From positions 1,860,001 through 1,924,000 of the forward strand of contig NZ_CP030771.1 in assembly GCF_006088715.1 (NCBI RefSeq): 64,000 nt of DNA, in the 5' to 3' direction. The translations under genes were made by a program, and so were the position numbers. This document shows, piece by piece, positions 52,463 through 61,599 of this stretch (position 1 is the first letter of the stretch; the number at the start of each line of letters is the position of its first letter). The notes below the pieces were generated by a model. That model saw nothing but the letters and a program-made list of their open reading frames with translations, did not search any database and was not told where the DNA came from. This DNA comes from Streptomyces sp. YIM 121038 (lineage in GTDB: Bacteria; Actinomycetota; Actinomycetes; Streptomycetales; Streptomycetaceae).

Positions 52463-52912
52463 ATGCATAACCTGAAGCGCCCCGGTCGTACCGCGCGCCG
52501 TAAGCAGCAGGCCGTAGAACTGCTCGAACCCGCACCGGAGGGCGTCGAACCCGCCGACGCCGAGGACGAGGAGTTCGACGCCTACGACACCCTGGAGATG
52601 TACCACGTGACCTGCCCGGACTGCGGGCAGCCCATCGCGCTCCTGGCGGACGAGGACGTCCTGCCCGAGCACGCCCTGTGCCCCACGCCGTGGAACCCCT
52701 TCGGGCTCACCGTCTGCGCGGGCACGGGCCGTCCGGCGGCCGAGGCCGAGTCCGCGGACGAGACGCCCGAGCCCCAGGAGCAGGACGCCGCCCGGCTCCT
52801 GACGCTCCCCCAGGGCCTGGACTGGCGCACGCAGCCGTTCTCGCACGTGGGCGGGCCCGGCTCACGCCCGATCCGGGTGCCCCGGCAGCGGCAGCTCGGC
52901 CGCGCGGCCTGA
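52463..52912 (+). CDS. Conserved small protein with CPDC zinc-ribbon-like motif
   Basis: A 149-residue hydrophilic protein I cannot assign. The N-terminus MHNLKRPGRTARRKQQ is basic, residues 20-45 are strongly acidic (PADAEDEEFDAYDTLEMYH), and CPDCGQP plus a later Cys pair (HALCPTPW, TVCAGTG) suggest a small zinc ribbon. The tail is Pro/Arg rich. Start ATG with GAGGGGGAG 6 bases upstream is convincing; codon use is typical for the genome. No neighbour suggests a function. It may bind nucleic acid or a protein partner, but that is only a guess from the zinc-ribbon look. Confidence 0.75.
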   Translation: MHNLKRPGRTARRKQQAVELLEPAPEGVEPADAEDEEFDAYDTLEMYHVTCPDCGQPIALLADEDVLPEHALCPTPWNPFGLTVCAGTGRPAAEAESADETPEPQEQDAARLLTLPQGLDWRTQPFSHVGGPGSRPIRVPRQRQLGRAA

Positions 52913-52982
52913 GGGGCCGCTCCGGCGGACACCGACCGCTCCGGCGGACATCAGGGGCGGCCCGTCAACCACCGGCGGGCCG

Positions 52983-54074
52983 TCACCAGTAGTCGCCGCG
53001 CACCATCGCCGCGAGGCTCTCGTGGTGCAGGATCAGCTTGTCGGGGTCGTCCGGCACCACGGCCTCCCCGAAGTGCACCTGCCGGTGGGCGACGCGCAGC
53101 ATGACGACGGCGTGCCGCAGCGCCGCGTACAGCGTGTAGAAGTCCATGTCGCGCGGCCGGTGGCCGGTCAGCTCCGCGTAGCGGTCCTCGACGCGGTCGC
53201 GGCGCAGGAAGCCGGGCAGTCCGGGCTGCCCGAAGCCCGCCGTCAGGTCCTGGAAGAACCGGTGCAGATACACGGTCCAGCCGAGGTCGACCTCGCGCGG
53301 CCCCAGACAGGCCATCTCCCAGTCGAGCACGGCGGCCGGGTCGAAGCCGTCGTAGACGATGTTGCCGATGCGGGCGTCGCCCCAGTTGAGGACCGTCTCG
53401 CCGGGGTCGGTGGGCCACAGGTCCTCAAGGCGCGCGAAGGCGCTCTCGATCAGGGGTGAGCGGGGCAGGCCCCGCACCACCCACGCGTAGTACGCCCGCT
53501 GGGCCGTCACGTGGCGGCGCAGCGGGTCGCCGTCGCCGGGCAGCGCGAGGAACGCCGCCTCCCCGGCCGGGGCCCGGTCGTGCAGCCGGGCCAGGACGCG
53601 GATCGTGGCGTCCTCCAGGTGCGCGCGCTCGGCGTCGCTCGCCGCGTGCAGCCAGTTGCCCTCGTACGTGTACGGCATGACGTCGGGCGGCACCCGGCCC
53701 GTGACGCGCTCCATCACGAAGAACGGCGCGCCGAGCGGCCCCGGGTCCTCCTCCAGCCACAGCACCCGCGGCACCGGCACGCCGGTGCGCTCGGCCACGA
53801 GCCGCAGGGTGCGGTACTGGCGCGGCATGTCGTACTCCGGGAAGACCGTGTACGCGGCCGGGTCCGCCGCGAGCCGGGCCGCGCAGGCGCGCACGGGCGG
53901 CCGGGGGTGGTCGAGGGTGAACAGGAGCGTCTCGCTCGACATGCCGTTGGACTCGGGCACGCTCACGTCGACGGCCCTGGCGCCGGGCAGCCGCGCCCCG
54001 AGCCAGTCGGTCAGTCGGCGGGCGAGTGCCTCGGGGTCGCGCGTGGTGGTGCGGGGCCGGGGTGCCGTGGCCAT
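52983..54074 (-). CDS. APH-fold (aminoglycoside-phosphotransferase-like) kinase
   Basis: A 363-residue protein of the APH/choline-kinase family, ACAD10-like branch. The N-lobe VPESNGMSSETLLFTLD resembles the nucleotide loop; the catalytic loop reads LNWGDARIGNIVYDGF (H of the usual HGD replaced by W, as is frequent in this branch) and VLDWEMA is the metal-binding DFE-like motif. It probably phosphorylates a small hydroxyl compound, not an aminoglycoside. ATG at 54074 has GAGGAG upstream. It follows a DUF7064-like gene by 38 bp, so the two are likely co-transcribed. Confidence 0.88.
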   Translation of the reverse strand: MATAPRPRTTTRDPEALARRLTDWLGARLPGARAVDVSVPESNGMSSETLLFTLDHPRPPVRACAARLAADPAAYTVFPEYDMPRQYRTLRLVAERTGVPVPRVLWLEEDPGPLGAPFFVMERVTGRVPPDVMPYTYEGNWLHAASDAERAHLEDATIRVLARLHDRAPAGEAAFLALPGDGDPLRRHVTAQRAYYAWVVRGLPRSPLIESAFARLEDLWPTDPGETVLNWGDARIGNIVYDGFDPAAVLDWEMACLGPREVDLGWTVYLHRFFQDLTAGFGQPGLPGFLRRDRVEDRYAELTGHRPRDMDFYTLYAALRHAVVMLRVAHRQVHFGEAVVPDDPDKLILHHESLAAMVRGDYW

Positions 54075-54112
54075 GTCGGCGCTCCTCTCTGGGGGCGGCC
54101 CGCGGGCGCCGC

Positions 54113-55240
54113 TCAGGGCGCGACGGAGCCGAAGCCGGTGAAGCCGCTGGGGTCGTGGCGGCCGAAGGTGCCGTGCTCGAAGATCCCGTGGCCGACCCGG
54201 CCGTCGAGGGTGCAGCGGGCCGCGTGGTCGACGACGCCGTACGCGGCCAGCGGATGGGCGGCGGGGTCCGACAGGTCGTAGGAGCGGCGCTCGCACCAGG
54301 AGCGGCCGCGCCAGGTGCCGTGCTGCCAGTCGTCGGCGGGCGGGTATCCCGCGCCGACGGCGAGCGGCAGCGAGGTGAGGACCTCGACGCCGAGCTCCAT
54401 CGGCTTGTGGGTCAGCGGGTCGGTCAGGTGGATGACGGCGGACTCGGGGTGCCGGGTGCCGGAGCGGTAGGCGACGTCGGCCCGGGGCCAGCCGAGCTGG
54501 CGGTCGCGGTCGCCGGGGCGGACCAGGGTCGCGTCGTTGAGGGTGCGGTAGCCGTCGGCGTCCTCCTGGGTGATGACCATCAGGAAGCGGTCGTCGAAGC
54601 GCACCGGGCACCAGATCCAGTGGAAGCCGTCCGTGGGGTGCTCCTCGGCGAGGCGGCCGCCCTCCTCGCCGGGGATGGGCCGCACGCCCCAGCTGCGGTC
54701 CCGGGTCGCCGTCCACTCCCCGGCCGTCACCGGGATCTCCTCACCGCCGAGGCGTATCGTTCCGGCACAGTGGCCCGCCTGGACGAAACGGCGGCCTTCG
54801 AGGGTGAGCCGGTCGCCGCGCCGCTGGAGGTGGTGCGGCTCCCACAGGGCCGGGAAGTCGGCGTGCCAGGTGAGGTCGTAGCCGAGCGAGTCCGCGTCGT
54901 CGGGGTCGGCGGCACACGTCAGCCGGAGCCTGCGCAGGGGTTCCTCGACCACGATGCGGAGGGGACCGACGGAGAGTTCCATACGGTCGTCGCCGAGCGC
55001 GTCGGAGGCGCGTACGGCGTGCAGCGTATCTCCGGTGCGCAGGGTGGCGTACGCGTCGATGACGCCCGTGTTCGGATAGACGCCGAGGCCGAGGATCAGC
55101 AGGGCCCGGCCCCGGTGGTCGAAGAGGTGGAAGATGCACCGGTCATAGGCGTTGCGGTCGCCGGTGGCCACGTGCTTCATGGACAGCGGGACCTGGTGGA
55201 CGGGGTACTCGTCGAGGGGCACGGGGCGGTCGTCCGGCAC
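54113..55240 (-). CDS. Conserved protein (DUF7064/7065-like), co-operonic with the APH-fold kinase
   Basis: A 375-residue, beta-rich cytoplasmic protein without catalytic motifs known to me. Notable segments are HLFDHRGRALLILGLGVYPN, LTWHADFPALWEPHHLQRRG and TRDRSWGVRPIPG, which resemble the paired lipocalin-like domains of hydroxyneurosporene-synthase/AttH-type proteins, often found next to APH-fold kinases in lipid or steroid degradation loci. The GTG at 55240 with GGGAGG upstream is the best start; the frame continues upstream without a ribosome site. A role in modifying a hydrophobic compound is plausible. Confidence 0.72.
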   Translation of the reverse strand: MPDDRPVPLDEYPVHQVPLSMKHVATGDRNAYDRCIFHLFDHRGRALLILGLGVYPNTGVIDAYATLRTGDTLHAVRASDALGDDRMELSVGPLRIVVEEPLRRLRLTCAADPDDADSLGYDLTWHADFPALWEPHHLQRRGDRLTLEGRRFVQAGHCAGTIRLGGEEIPVTAGEWTATRDRSWGVRPIPGEEGGRLAEEHPTDGFHWIWCPVRFDDRFLMVITQEDADGYRTLNDATLVRPGDRDRQLGWPRADVAYRSGTRHPESAVIHLTDPLTHKPMELGVEVLTSLPLAVGAGYPPADDWQHGTWRGRSWCERRSYDLSDPAAHPLAAYGVVDHAARCTLDGRVGHGIFEHGTFGRHDPSGFTGFGSVAP

Positions 55241-55530
55241 GGAGTGCCTCCCTGGGGGACAGGGTGCTCGGAAGGTGCGGGCCGCGCGCCCGGACCAGAG
55301 TTGACGGTACGTCAGATACCGTGCGGGGGCCATACACGTGTCAGCACCGGGCGCGCGACCCGGGTGGCGGGCGTGCGAGGCGCTGTCGGCGCGTGCGACT
55401 GCGACGGCGTGCCGCCGCGTACGGCGGCGCTGGTGCGGTGCGACGCGCGCGCCGCGCGGCGGCGGACCCTGAACGCACTCTCGATTCGACCCGATGGTGA
55501 CCCGGCCACGGGGCCGCGCGTTGGCCGGAC

Positions 55531-56163
55531 ATGACCCCCACCCATGCTCCGGCAGGCCAGCACCGCCGTACATCGACACCGCAGCCCCCCATCGCAGAAT
55601 CGGTTCCTCACCGATCCCCCTACGCACACCAGCAGCCGTACGCACCACAGGCCCCGTACTCCCCCCAGACCTCGTACGCACCATCCGGCTACGCCGCGCA
55701 GCACCAGCCGCCCCCGCCGCAGCCCGCGCCGCCCCAGGACCCGCCGATCTACCGCGCGCTGATCCGCCACTGGGCCGACCGCGGCCGGACGCTGCCGGGG
55801 CGCCACGACCCCGAGTGGGTGCGGCTCGCGGCCCCGCCCGCGCCGAGCGGCCAGTTCGCGGACCGCTTCGGGACGGGCCAGGACACGGCCTTCGGCTCCT
55901 CGTACGACCTGGCGCCCGGCACGCGGTACGAGACGGGCCGGGGCTCCCCGTACGGCACCCGCGGCCCCGGTGACGACACCCGGCCCGGCGGCGGCCACGA
56001 GCCCTACGGCCGGGGCCGGCGCCCGCAGGTCCCGCCGGTCCCCCCGGAACCCGGCCCGGAGGCGGACGCGGAGCGGCACACCCGCCCGCCGGGACCGGAC
56101 CCCCGGCTGCTGATCAGTCCCGCCCCGCAGAGCTCCTTCGGCCTGCGGCCCGGATCAGCGTGA
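55531..56163 (+). CDS. Proline-rich hypothetical protein
   Basis: A 210-residue low-complexity protein rich in Pro, Tyr, Gly and Arg, with tyrosine/proline repeats such as YAHQQPYAPQAPYSPQTSY near residues 30-50 and a short conserved-looking helix IYRALIRHWADRGRTLPGR at about 73-91. No signal or membrane segment. It overlaps the end of the convergent acyl-CoA dehydrogenase gene by 9 bases. The reading frame has normal third-position bias throughout, which supports a real gene, but there is no strong ribosome site before the ATG. Function unknown. Confidence 0.65.
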   Translation: MTPTHAPAGQHRRTSTPQPPIAESVPHRSPYAHQQPYAPQAPYSPQTSYAPSGYAAQHQPPPPQPAPPQDPPIYRALIRHWADRGRTLPGRHDPEWVRLAAPPAPSGQFADRFGTGQDTAFGSSYDLAPGTRYETGRGSPYGTRGPGDDTRPGGGHEPYGRGRRPQVPPVPPEPGPEADAERHTRPPGPDPRLLISPAPQSSFGLRPGSA

Positions 56164-57327
56164 GTCGGGGCCCGCGAGGTGGCGGGCGATGACCATGCGC
56201 TGGATCTGGTTGGTGCCCTCGACGATCTGGAGCACCTTGGCCTCCCGCATATAGCGCTCGACCGGGAAGTCGGCCGTGTAGCCGTAGCCGCCCAGGACCT
56301 GCACGGCGTCCGTCGTGACCTTCATCGCGGCGTCGGTGCACAGGAGCTTGGCCATCGCGGCCTGCTTGGAGAACGGCTTGCCCGCGTCCCGCAGCCGGGC
56401 CGCGGCCAGATACAGCGCCCGGCCCGCCTCGATCTGCGTCGCCATGTCGGCGAGCATGAAGCGCAGGCCCTGGAAGTCGGCGATGGGCCGCCCGAACTGC
56501 CGGCGCTCGGTCGCGTACCTCAGGGCCTCGTCCAGCGCCGCCTGGGCCACGCCGATCGCGCACGCCGCGATCCCGAGCCGCCCCGAGTCCAGCGCGGACA
56601 GGGCGATCGCGAACCCCTGCCCCTCGTCGCCGAGGCGGCGGGCGTCGGGCACGCGGACCCCGTCGAAGTGGAGCTGTGCCGTGGGCGAGCCGTTCATGCC
56701 CATCTTCTTCTCCGGGACGGCCGCCGAGAGGCCCGGCGCGTCACCGGGCACCAGGAAGGCCGTGACGCCCTTGGCGCCCTCGCCGCCGGTGCGGGCGAGC
56801 ACGGTGTAGAAGTCGGCGACGCCGCCGTGCGTGATCCAGGCCTTCGTCCCGGTGAGGACCCAGTCGTCGCCGTCGCGCACCGCCTTGGTGCGCAGCGAGG
56901 CGGCGTCGGAGCCGGAGGACGGCTCCGACAGGCAGTAGGCGCCGAGGAGTTTGCCGCCCAGCATCCGCGGGAGGTGCTCGGCCCGCTGCTCCTTGGTGCC
57001 GTAGCCCGCGAGGGCGTGGCAGGACAGGGAGTGCACGCTGACGCCGAGGCCGATGGTGAGGCGGGCCGCGGCGAGCTCCTCGAGGACCTGGAGGTACACC
57101 TCGTAGGGCTGGTCGCCGCCGCCGAACGCGGAGTCGTAGGGGAGTCCGAGCAGGCCCGACTCCGAGAGCAGCGAGAAGAGTTCGCGCGGGAAGCGTCCTG
57201 CGGCCTCCTCGTCGGCCGCGTGCGGGGCGATCTCCCGCTGGACCAGCTCGCGGACCAGCGCCAGCAGATCCTGGGCCTCCTCCGTGGGCAGTTGGCGCTC
57301 CACCGGCTGCACGGCTCCGTCGGGCAT
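56155..57327 (-). CDS. Acyl-CoA dehydrogenase
   Basis: An FAD-dependent acyl-CoA dehydrogenase of 390 residues. The YCLSEPSSGSDAASLRT and WITHGG motifs bind FAD and substrate, RRQFGRPIADFQGLRFMLADM and QVLGGYGYTADFPVERYMREA are family signatures, and the catalytic Glu is E370 in IVEGTNQIQRM. It introduces the alpha-beta double bond in beta-oxidation or branched-chain amino acid catabolism; the short-chain type is likely from the length, but the chain length cannot be fixed. ATG at 57327 with GAGGAG upstream. It is the only enzyme of beta-oxidation here, without electron-transfer flavoprotein genes nearby. Confidence 0.93.
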   Translation of the reverse strand: MPDGAVQPVERQLPTEEAQDLLALVRELVQREIAPHAADEEAAGRFPRELFSLLSESGLLGLPYDSAFGGGDQPYEVYLQVLEELAAARLTIGLGVSVHSLSCHALAGYGTKEQRAEHLPRMLGGKLLGAYCLSEPSSGSDAASLRTKAVRDGDDWVLTGTKAWITHGGVADFYTVLARTGGEGAKGVTAFLVPGDAPGLSAAVPEKKMGMNGSPTAQLHFDGVRVPDARRLGDEGQGFAIALSALDSGRLGIAACAIGVAQAALDEALRYATERRQFGRPIADFQGLRFMLADMATQIEAGRALYLAAARLRDAGKPFSKQAAMAKLLCTDAAMKVTTDAVQVLGGYGYTADFPVERYMREAKVLQIVEGTNQIQRMVIARHLAGPDSR

Positions 57328-57735
57328 CCCGCTCTCCTCTCCCCTGTTCCCCTGTCGGGCGCTTGCAGCGGACGCACGCACGGGGTGTGACGACGCCGCC
57401 GGGACACTGCCACGCCGATGCTGCCCTTCCGGATCGCGGAAGCTGCTGACCAGCGACTGTGGCGCGTTGAGTATGCCCGATCGGCGGCATGGCGTCACGG
57501 GTTCTCCCGGCCGCTTTCCGATCTTCGAATCAGCCACTCCACGGGGTGCGCGGACACCCGCCACGAGGGCCGGGGGGAACGGGAATTGGTCCGAACCATT
57601 GACGCAATGGTCTAGTCCTCCCTAGAGTCCAGCGGCACGGAACCCTTCGCGTTCATGCCAATTCAAAGCGCGACTGTTCTTTGGTCAACAGCACCATCCC
57701 CCCTTGCTCCCCTCTTCCCCCACGAGGAGACAGCG
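57328..57735. other. Divergent intergenic region with the chitinase promoter
   Basis: 408 bases. Near the right end lie two 12-bp direct repeats and a good -35/-10 pair (57587-57628). The left part should hold the acyl-CoA dehydrogenase promoter. No gene is supported. Confidence 0.7.
57587..57628 (+). promoter_or_regulatory. Chitinase promoter with 12-bp direct repeats (DasR-type sites)
   Basis: TGGTCCGAACCA (57587-57598) and TGGTCTAGTCCT (57608-57619) are spaced 21 bp start to start and flank a -35 TTGACG (57599-57604); a -10 TAGAGT (57623-57628) follows 18 bases later. The repeats match the TGGTCCAGACCT type seen in Streptomyces chitinase promoters, and the first is also a near palindrome like the DasR site. 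Regulation by chitin oligomers/N-acetylglucosamine and glucose repression is expected. Confidence 0.8.
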
Positions 57736-58983
<1,248 letters not shown>

Positions 58984-59002
58984 CCGTCCACAGCGCGTGA
59001 TC

Positions 59003-59030
59003 GGGGCGGGAGCCGGCGGGCTCCCGCCCC
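59003..59030 (+). terminator. Terminator after the chitinase gene
   Basis: Perfect 12-bp arms GGGGCGGGAGCC and GGCTCCCGCCCC with a GGCG loop, 19 bp after the stop and followed by TTCGTCGTGT. It separates the chitinase from the convergent TetR gene. Confidence 0.88.
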
Positions 59031-59072
59031 TTCGTCGTGTCACGTCCGCCGGATCGCGGCCGTCATGTCACG

Positions 59073-59675
59073 TCACGGCGGCGGCGCCGGGCACTCGGGC
59101 TCGAACTCCTCGATCACGTTCAGGGTTTCGCGGAGCGTGCGCACCAGCAGCTCGCGCACCGTGTCCCGGGGCAGCTCCCGCTCGTCCGCCCCTCCCCCGC
59201 GGCCGATCCAGTCGAGCGTGATCCCCTCGACGCTGCACAGCCAGCCGAGCAGCGCCGTGCGGGCGAGCGCCGGGACCGCGCTGCGGCCGTACGCGCCCTC
59301 GGCGATCGTGCCGACCATCGCCTCGCGCACGCCGTCGCGGATGGCGTGCACCTCGGCGTCGAAGCCCACGCCGCCGCTGACGATCGTGCGGTAGGCCGCC
59401 TGGTGGTGCTCGGCGTAGCGCAGATAGCCGTCGATGGTGCGGTGCACCCGCTCCACGGGCGGGAGTTCGGTGTCCCCGGCCGCGCGCTCCACGAGGTCGG
59501 CCACCGAGTCCTCGATGATCGCCAGGTAGTACCCGCGTTTGGACTTGAAGTAGTAGTAGATCAGCCCCTTGGCGACCCGCGCCTGTCTCGCGATGTCGTC
59601 CATCGAGAGCGCGTCGTAGGACGTGTCGGCGAACAGCTTCCGGCCGATGGTGATGAGTTCGGCGCGGCGCGCCAT
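59073..59675 (-). CDS. TetR-family regulator
   Basis: A 200-residue repressor. The helix-turn-helix region at about 8-50 reads TIGRKLFADTSYDALSMDDI and ARVAKGLIYYYFKSKRGYYL; the rest is the helical ligand-binding domain with a hydrophobic core (YRTIVSGGVGFDAEVHAI, ARTALLGWLCSVEGITL). The ATG at 59675 starts just before helix 1; the frame continues upstream to a TTG but without a good ribosome site. It is divergent from the DUF6230-DUF6114 genes with an AT-rich palindrome in between, and related regulators control fatty-acid or lipid-type genes. The ligand is unknown. Confidence 0.92.
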   Translation of the reverse strand: MARRAELITIGRKLFADTSYDALSMDDIARQARVAKGLIYYYFKSKRGYYLAIIEDSVADLVERAAGDTELPPVERVHRTIDGYLRYAEHHQAAYRTIVSGGVGFDAEVHAIRDGVREAMVGTIAEGAYGRSAVPALARTALLGWLCSVEGITLDWIGRGGGADERELPRDTVRELLVRTLRETLNVIEEFEPECPAPPP

Positions 59676-59738
59676 GGAGCGGTCGGTGCCGCGTGCCTGC
59701 GGGCGGTCAGCGTCGGTGGAACGGTCGCTACCGCGCTG

Positions 59739-59753
59739 TTGACTATTATTCAA
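59739..59753. promoter_or_regulatory. Candidate TetR operator
   Basis: TTGACTATTATTCAA, palindromic at the outer TTGA/TCAA and most inner positions, and almost GC-free in a genome above 70% G+C. It lies 63 bp before the regulator start and 151 bp before the DUF6230 gene. Confidence 0.65.
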
Positions 59754-59904
59754 TTTCGGCCCTAGTCTCCAACTGCCTTGGGATGGGCCGCAGTATGGCA
59801 GACCCTCGCCGCCTGCCCGGAACGGCGCGGCCCTCCCGACGGCGCCCTGTAACGCACTCCCCTGACGCACCCGCGGTACGGCTGACTCGTACGGGAGGAA
59901 GACA

Positions 59905-60531
59905 GTGAGCGCATCCAAGCGGCCCGCAGCGGGGGCCGCCCCCGTGGGCAGAACCAACTGGAAGAAGACGGCCGTCATCGCGCTGCCCGCGTTCGTCGCG
60001 GTCGGCGCGATGGCGTCGATCATGGCGGAGGGCGCGCTGGCCGCGTCCTTCGCGGTCTCCGGCACCAGCTTCCAGGTCTCGTCGGGCAAGCTGACGAGCC
60101 AGGGCCTGGCCAGCTACGTGGAGACCGACCGGAGCGTCGACGGCAAGGGGCACCCGGTGGCGCTGCTCGGCATCGGCGACGCCACCCTGTCCGACATCTG
60201 CCAGGCCGCCTCGGTCAAGACGCCGCTGGGCACGGTGGTGTTCAAGCTGACGGCGGGCGGCGACGCGGGCAAGGTCACCGCGAGCAACCTGATCATCGAC
60301 GCCGAGGACCTCGTCGGTGACGCCCGCTTCGGCACCGCCCAGATCGGCCGGGACGCCTCCACGCTCGACGAGGTGCCCGGGGTCAAGGGCGAGAAGGGCA
60401 AGTTCGGCCTCCAGGCCGGGGACATCGAGGTCTCCGGGGTCAGGTCGCACGCCTGGTCGGCCACCGGCGGCAACTTCCGCCTCAAGGGCATGCGGGTGGA
60501 CGTCAGCCTGGACGGCAAGAAGTGCTTCTGA
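59905..60531 (+). CDS. DUF6230-family protein, secreted or membrane-anchored
   Basis: A 208-residue protein. Basic residues (NWKKTA) precede a single hydrophobic helix at about 22-46 (VIALPAFVAVGAMASIMAEG), and the remainder is a beta-rich extracytoplasmic domain (SFAVSGTSFQVSSGKLTSQG, VVFKLTAGGDAGKVTASN) ending with a lone Cys. The helix may be an uncleaved anchor or a signal peptide. DUF6230 proteins are actinobacterial and uncharacterised; they occur next to DUF6114 proteins, as here. GTG start with GGGAGG upstream. The last codons overlap the next start by 10 bases. Confidence 0.88.
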   Translation: MSASKRPAAGAAPVGRTNWKKTAVIALPAFVAVGAMASIMAEGALAASFAVSGTSFQVSSGKLTSQGLASYVETDRSVDGKGHPVALLGIGDATLSDICQAASVKTPLGTVVFKLTAGGDAGKVTASNLIIDAEDLVGDARFGTAQIGRDASTLDEVPGVKGEKGKFGLQAGDIEVSGVRSHAWSATGGNFRLKGMRVDVSLDGKKCF

Positions 60532-61565
60532 GCGGGCCGGGCGCGCCGCGCGAGGGCGGCTGGCTCGACGAACGGCTGCCGCTGCGGGAGGTGCGCCGGG
60601 CAGTGCGCGGATGGCGGCGCACCCGCCCGTTCTGGGGCGGGCTCCTGCTCGTCCTCGGCGGCGCGGAACTCCTCGTCGTGCCGCTGTCGCCGCTGACGGT
60701 CCTGGTGAGCCTCGGGCTCGGCGGGATCGCCGCGATCGGCATCGGGATCGCCCTGATGGTCGCCGGGCTGTTCCTGTGGCTGCTGCCGCAGGCGCACCAC
60801 TACGTGTCCGTCAACGCGCTGATCCTGTCGGTCCTGTCGTTCGCGGCGACCAACCTCGGCGGCTTCCTGGTCGGCATGCTGCTCGGCATCGTGGGCAGCG
60901 CGATGGGCTTCGGGTGGACGCCGGTGCCCGAGGACGGCCAGGAGGAGGCACGGCGGCCCGGGCTCCGCGACGGGCAGGGCACGCGGACCCTCGCCGTGCT
61001 GCTTCCGGTGGTCCTCGCCGGGGCGGCGTTGTGGGGCGCCGCCCCGGCGAAGGCCGTCCCCGTGGCCGGGGCCGTCGGCGGGGCTGCGGGCGGGGCTGTC
61101 GGCGGGGCCGCGAGCGGGGCGCACGCGGCCCCGCGGGCGCCGGGCGACGGGCCCGTGGTGGCGGCGCGGACGCCGCCGACCATCACGACGACGCTCTTCG
61201 CGCCGAAGGGCTTCATCGTCGCGGGCGTGCGCGACATCCCCACCGCCGACGGGCCGTTGAAGGTGATGGTGCTGCACATGAACGCCGCCTCGCTCACCGA
61301 CTACCGGCTGCGCACCCGCGACGGGAGCCGCGAACTCGCCCTGGGCGCCGACACCTTGGACCTGAGCGGCAGGGTCACCCTGTATCTGACCAAGTTCAAG
61401 GGCTGTATCGAGGGCCTGCTGTGCCTGACGTTCACGCCCGACCGGCTGCCGGTGCCGCCGCTGGTGCCGCCGTTCGTCTTCATGACCGACGTGAGCGCCG
61501 AGCAGGCCCTGGTCACCTCGGACGTGATCACCGCGGGCGGGCTCAGCCTGCGGGCGCACCCCTGA
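60522..61565 (+). CDS. DUF6114-family membrane protein
   Basis: A 347-residue protein with four hydrophobic helices in residues 35-130 (GGLLLVLGGAELLVVPLSPL, TVLVSLGLGGIAAIGIGIAL, LILSVLSFAATNLGGFLVG), then a Gly/Ala-rich linker and a soluble C-terminal beta domain (TITTTLFAPKGFIVAGVRDI, GRVTLYLTKFKGCIEG) that resembles the DUF6230 ectodomain in look. It probably forms a membrane complex with the DUF6230 protein. The GTG at 60522 lies 10 bases inside the previous gene, which favours translational coupling. Function is unknown. Confidence 0.86.
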   Translation: MLLSGPGAPREGGWLDERLPLREVRRAVRGWRRTRPFWGGLLLVLGGAELLVVPLSPLTVLVSLGLGGIAAIGIGIALMVAGLFLWLLPQAHHYVSVNALILSVLSFAATNLGGFLVGMLLGIVGSAMGFGWTPVPEDGQEEARRPGLRDGQGTRTLAVLLPVVLAGAALWGAAPAKAVPVAGAVGGAAGGAVGGAASGAHAAPRAPGDGPVVAARTPPTITTTLFAPKGFIVAGVRDIPTADGPLKVMVLHMNAASLTDYRLRTRDGSRELALGADTLDLSGRVTLYLTKFKGCIEGLLCLTFTPDRLPVPPLVPPFVFMTDVSAEQALVTSDVITAGGLSLRAHP

Positions 61566-61599
61566 GAGGTCATCCGAGAGGTCACCCGAGAGGTCATCG
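61564..61599 (+). repeat. Three tandem 12-bp units carrying the ribosome site
   Basis: GAGAGGTCATCC, GAGAGGTCACCC and GAGAGGTCATCG at 61564, 61576 and 61588; the last unit runs into the GTG start of the next gene. Each copy contains a GAGAGG ribosome-binding core. Confidence 0.9.
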
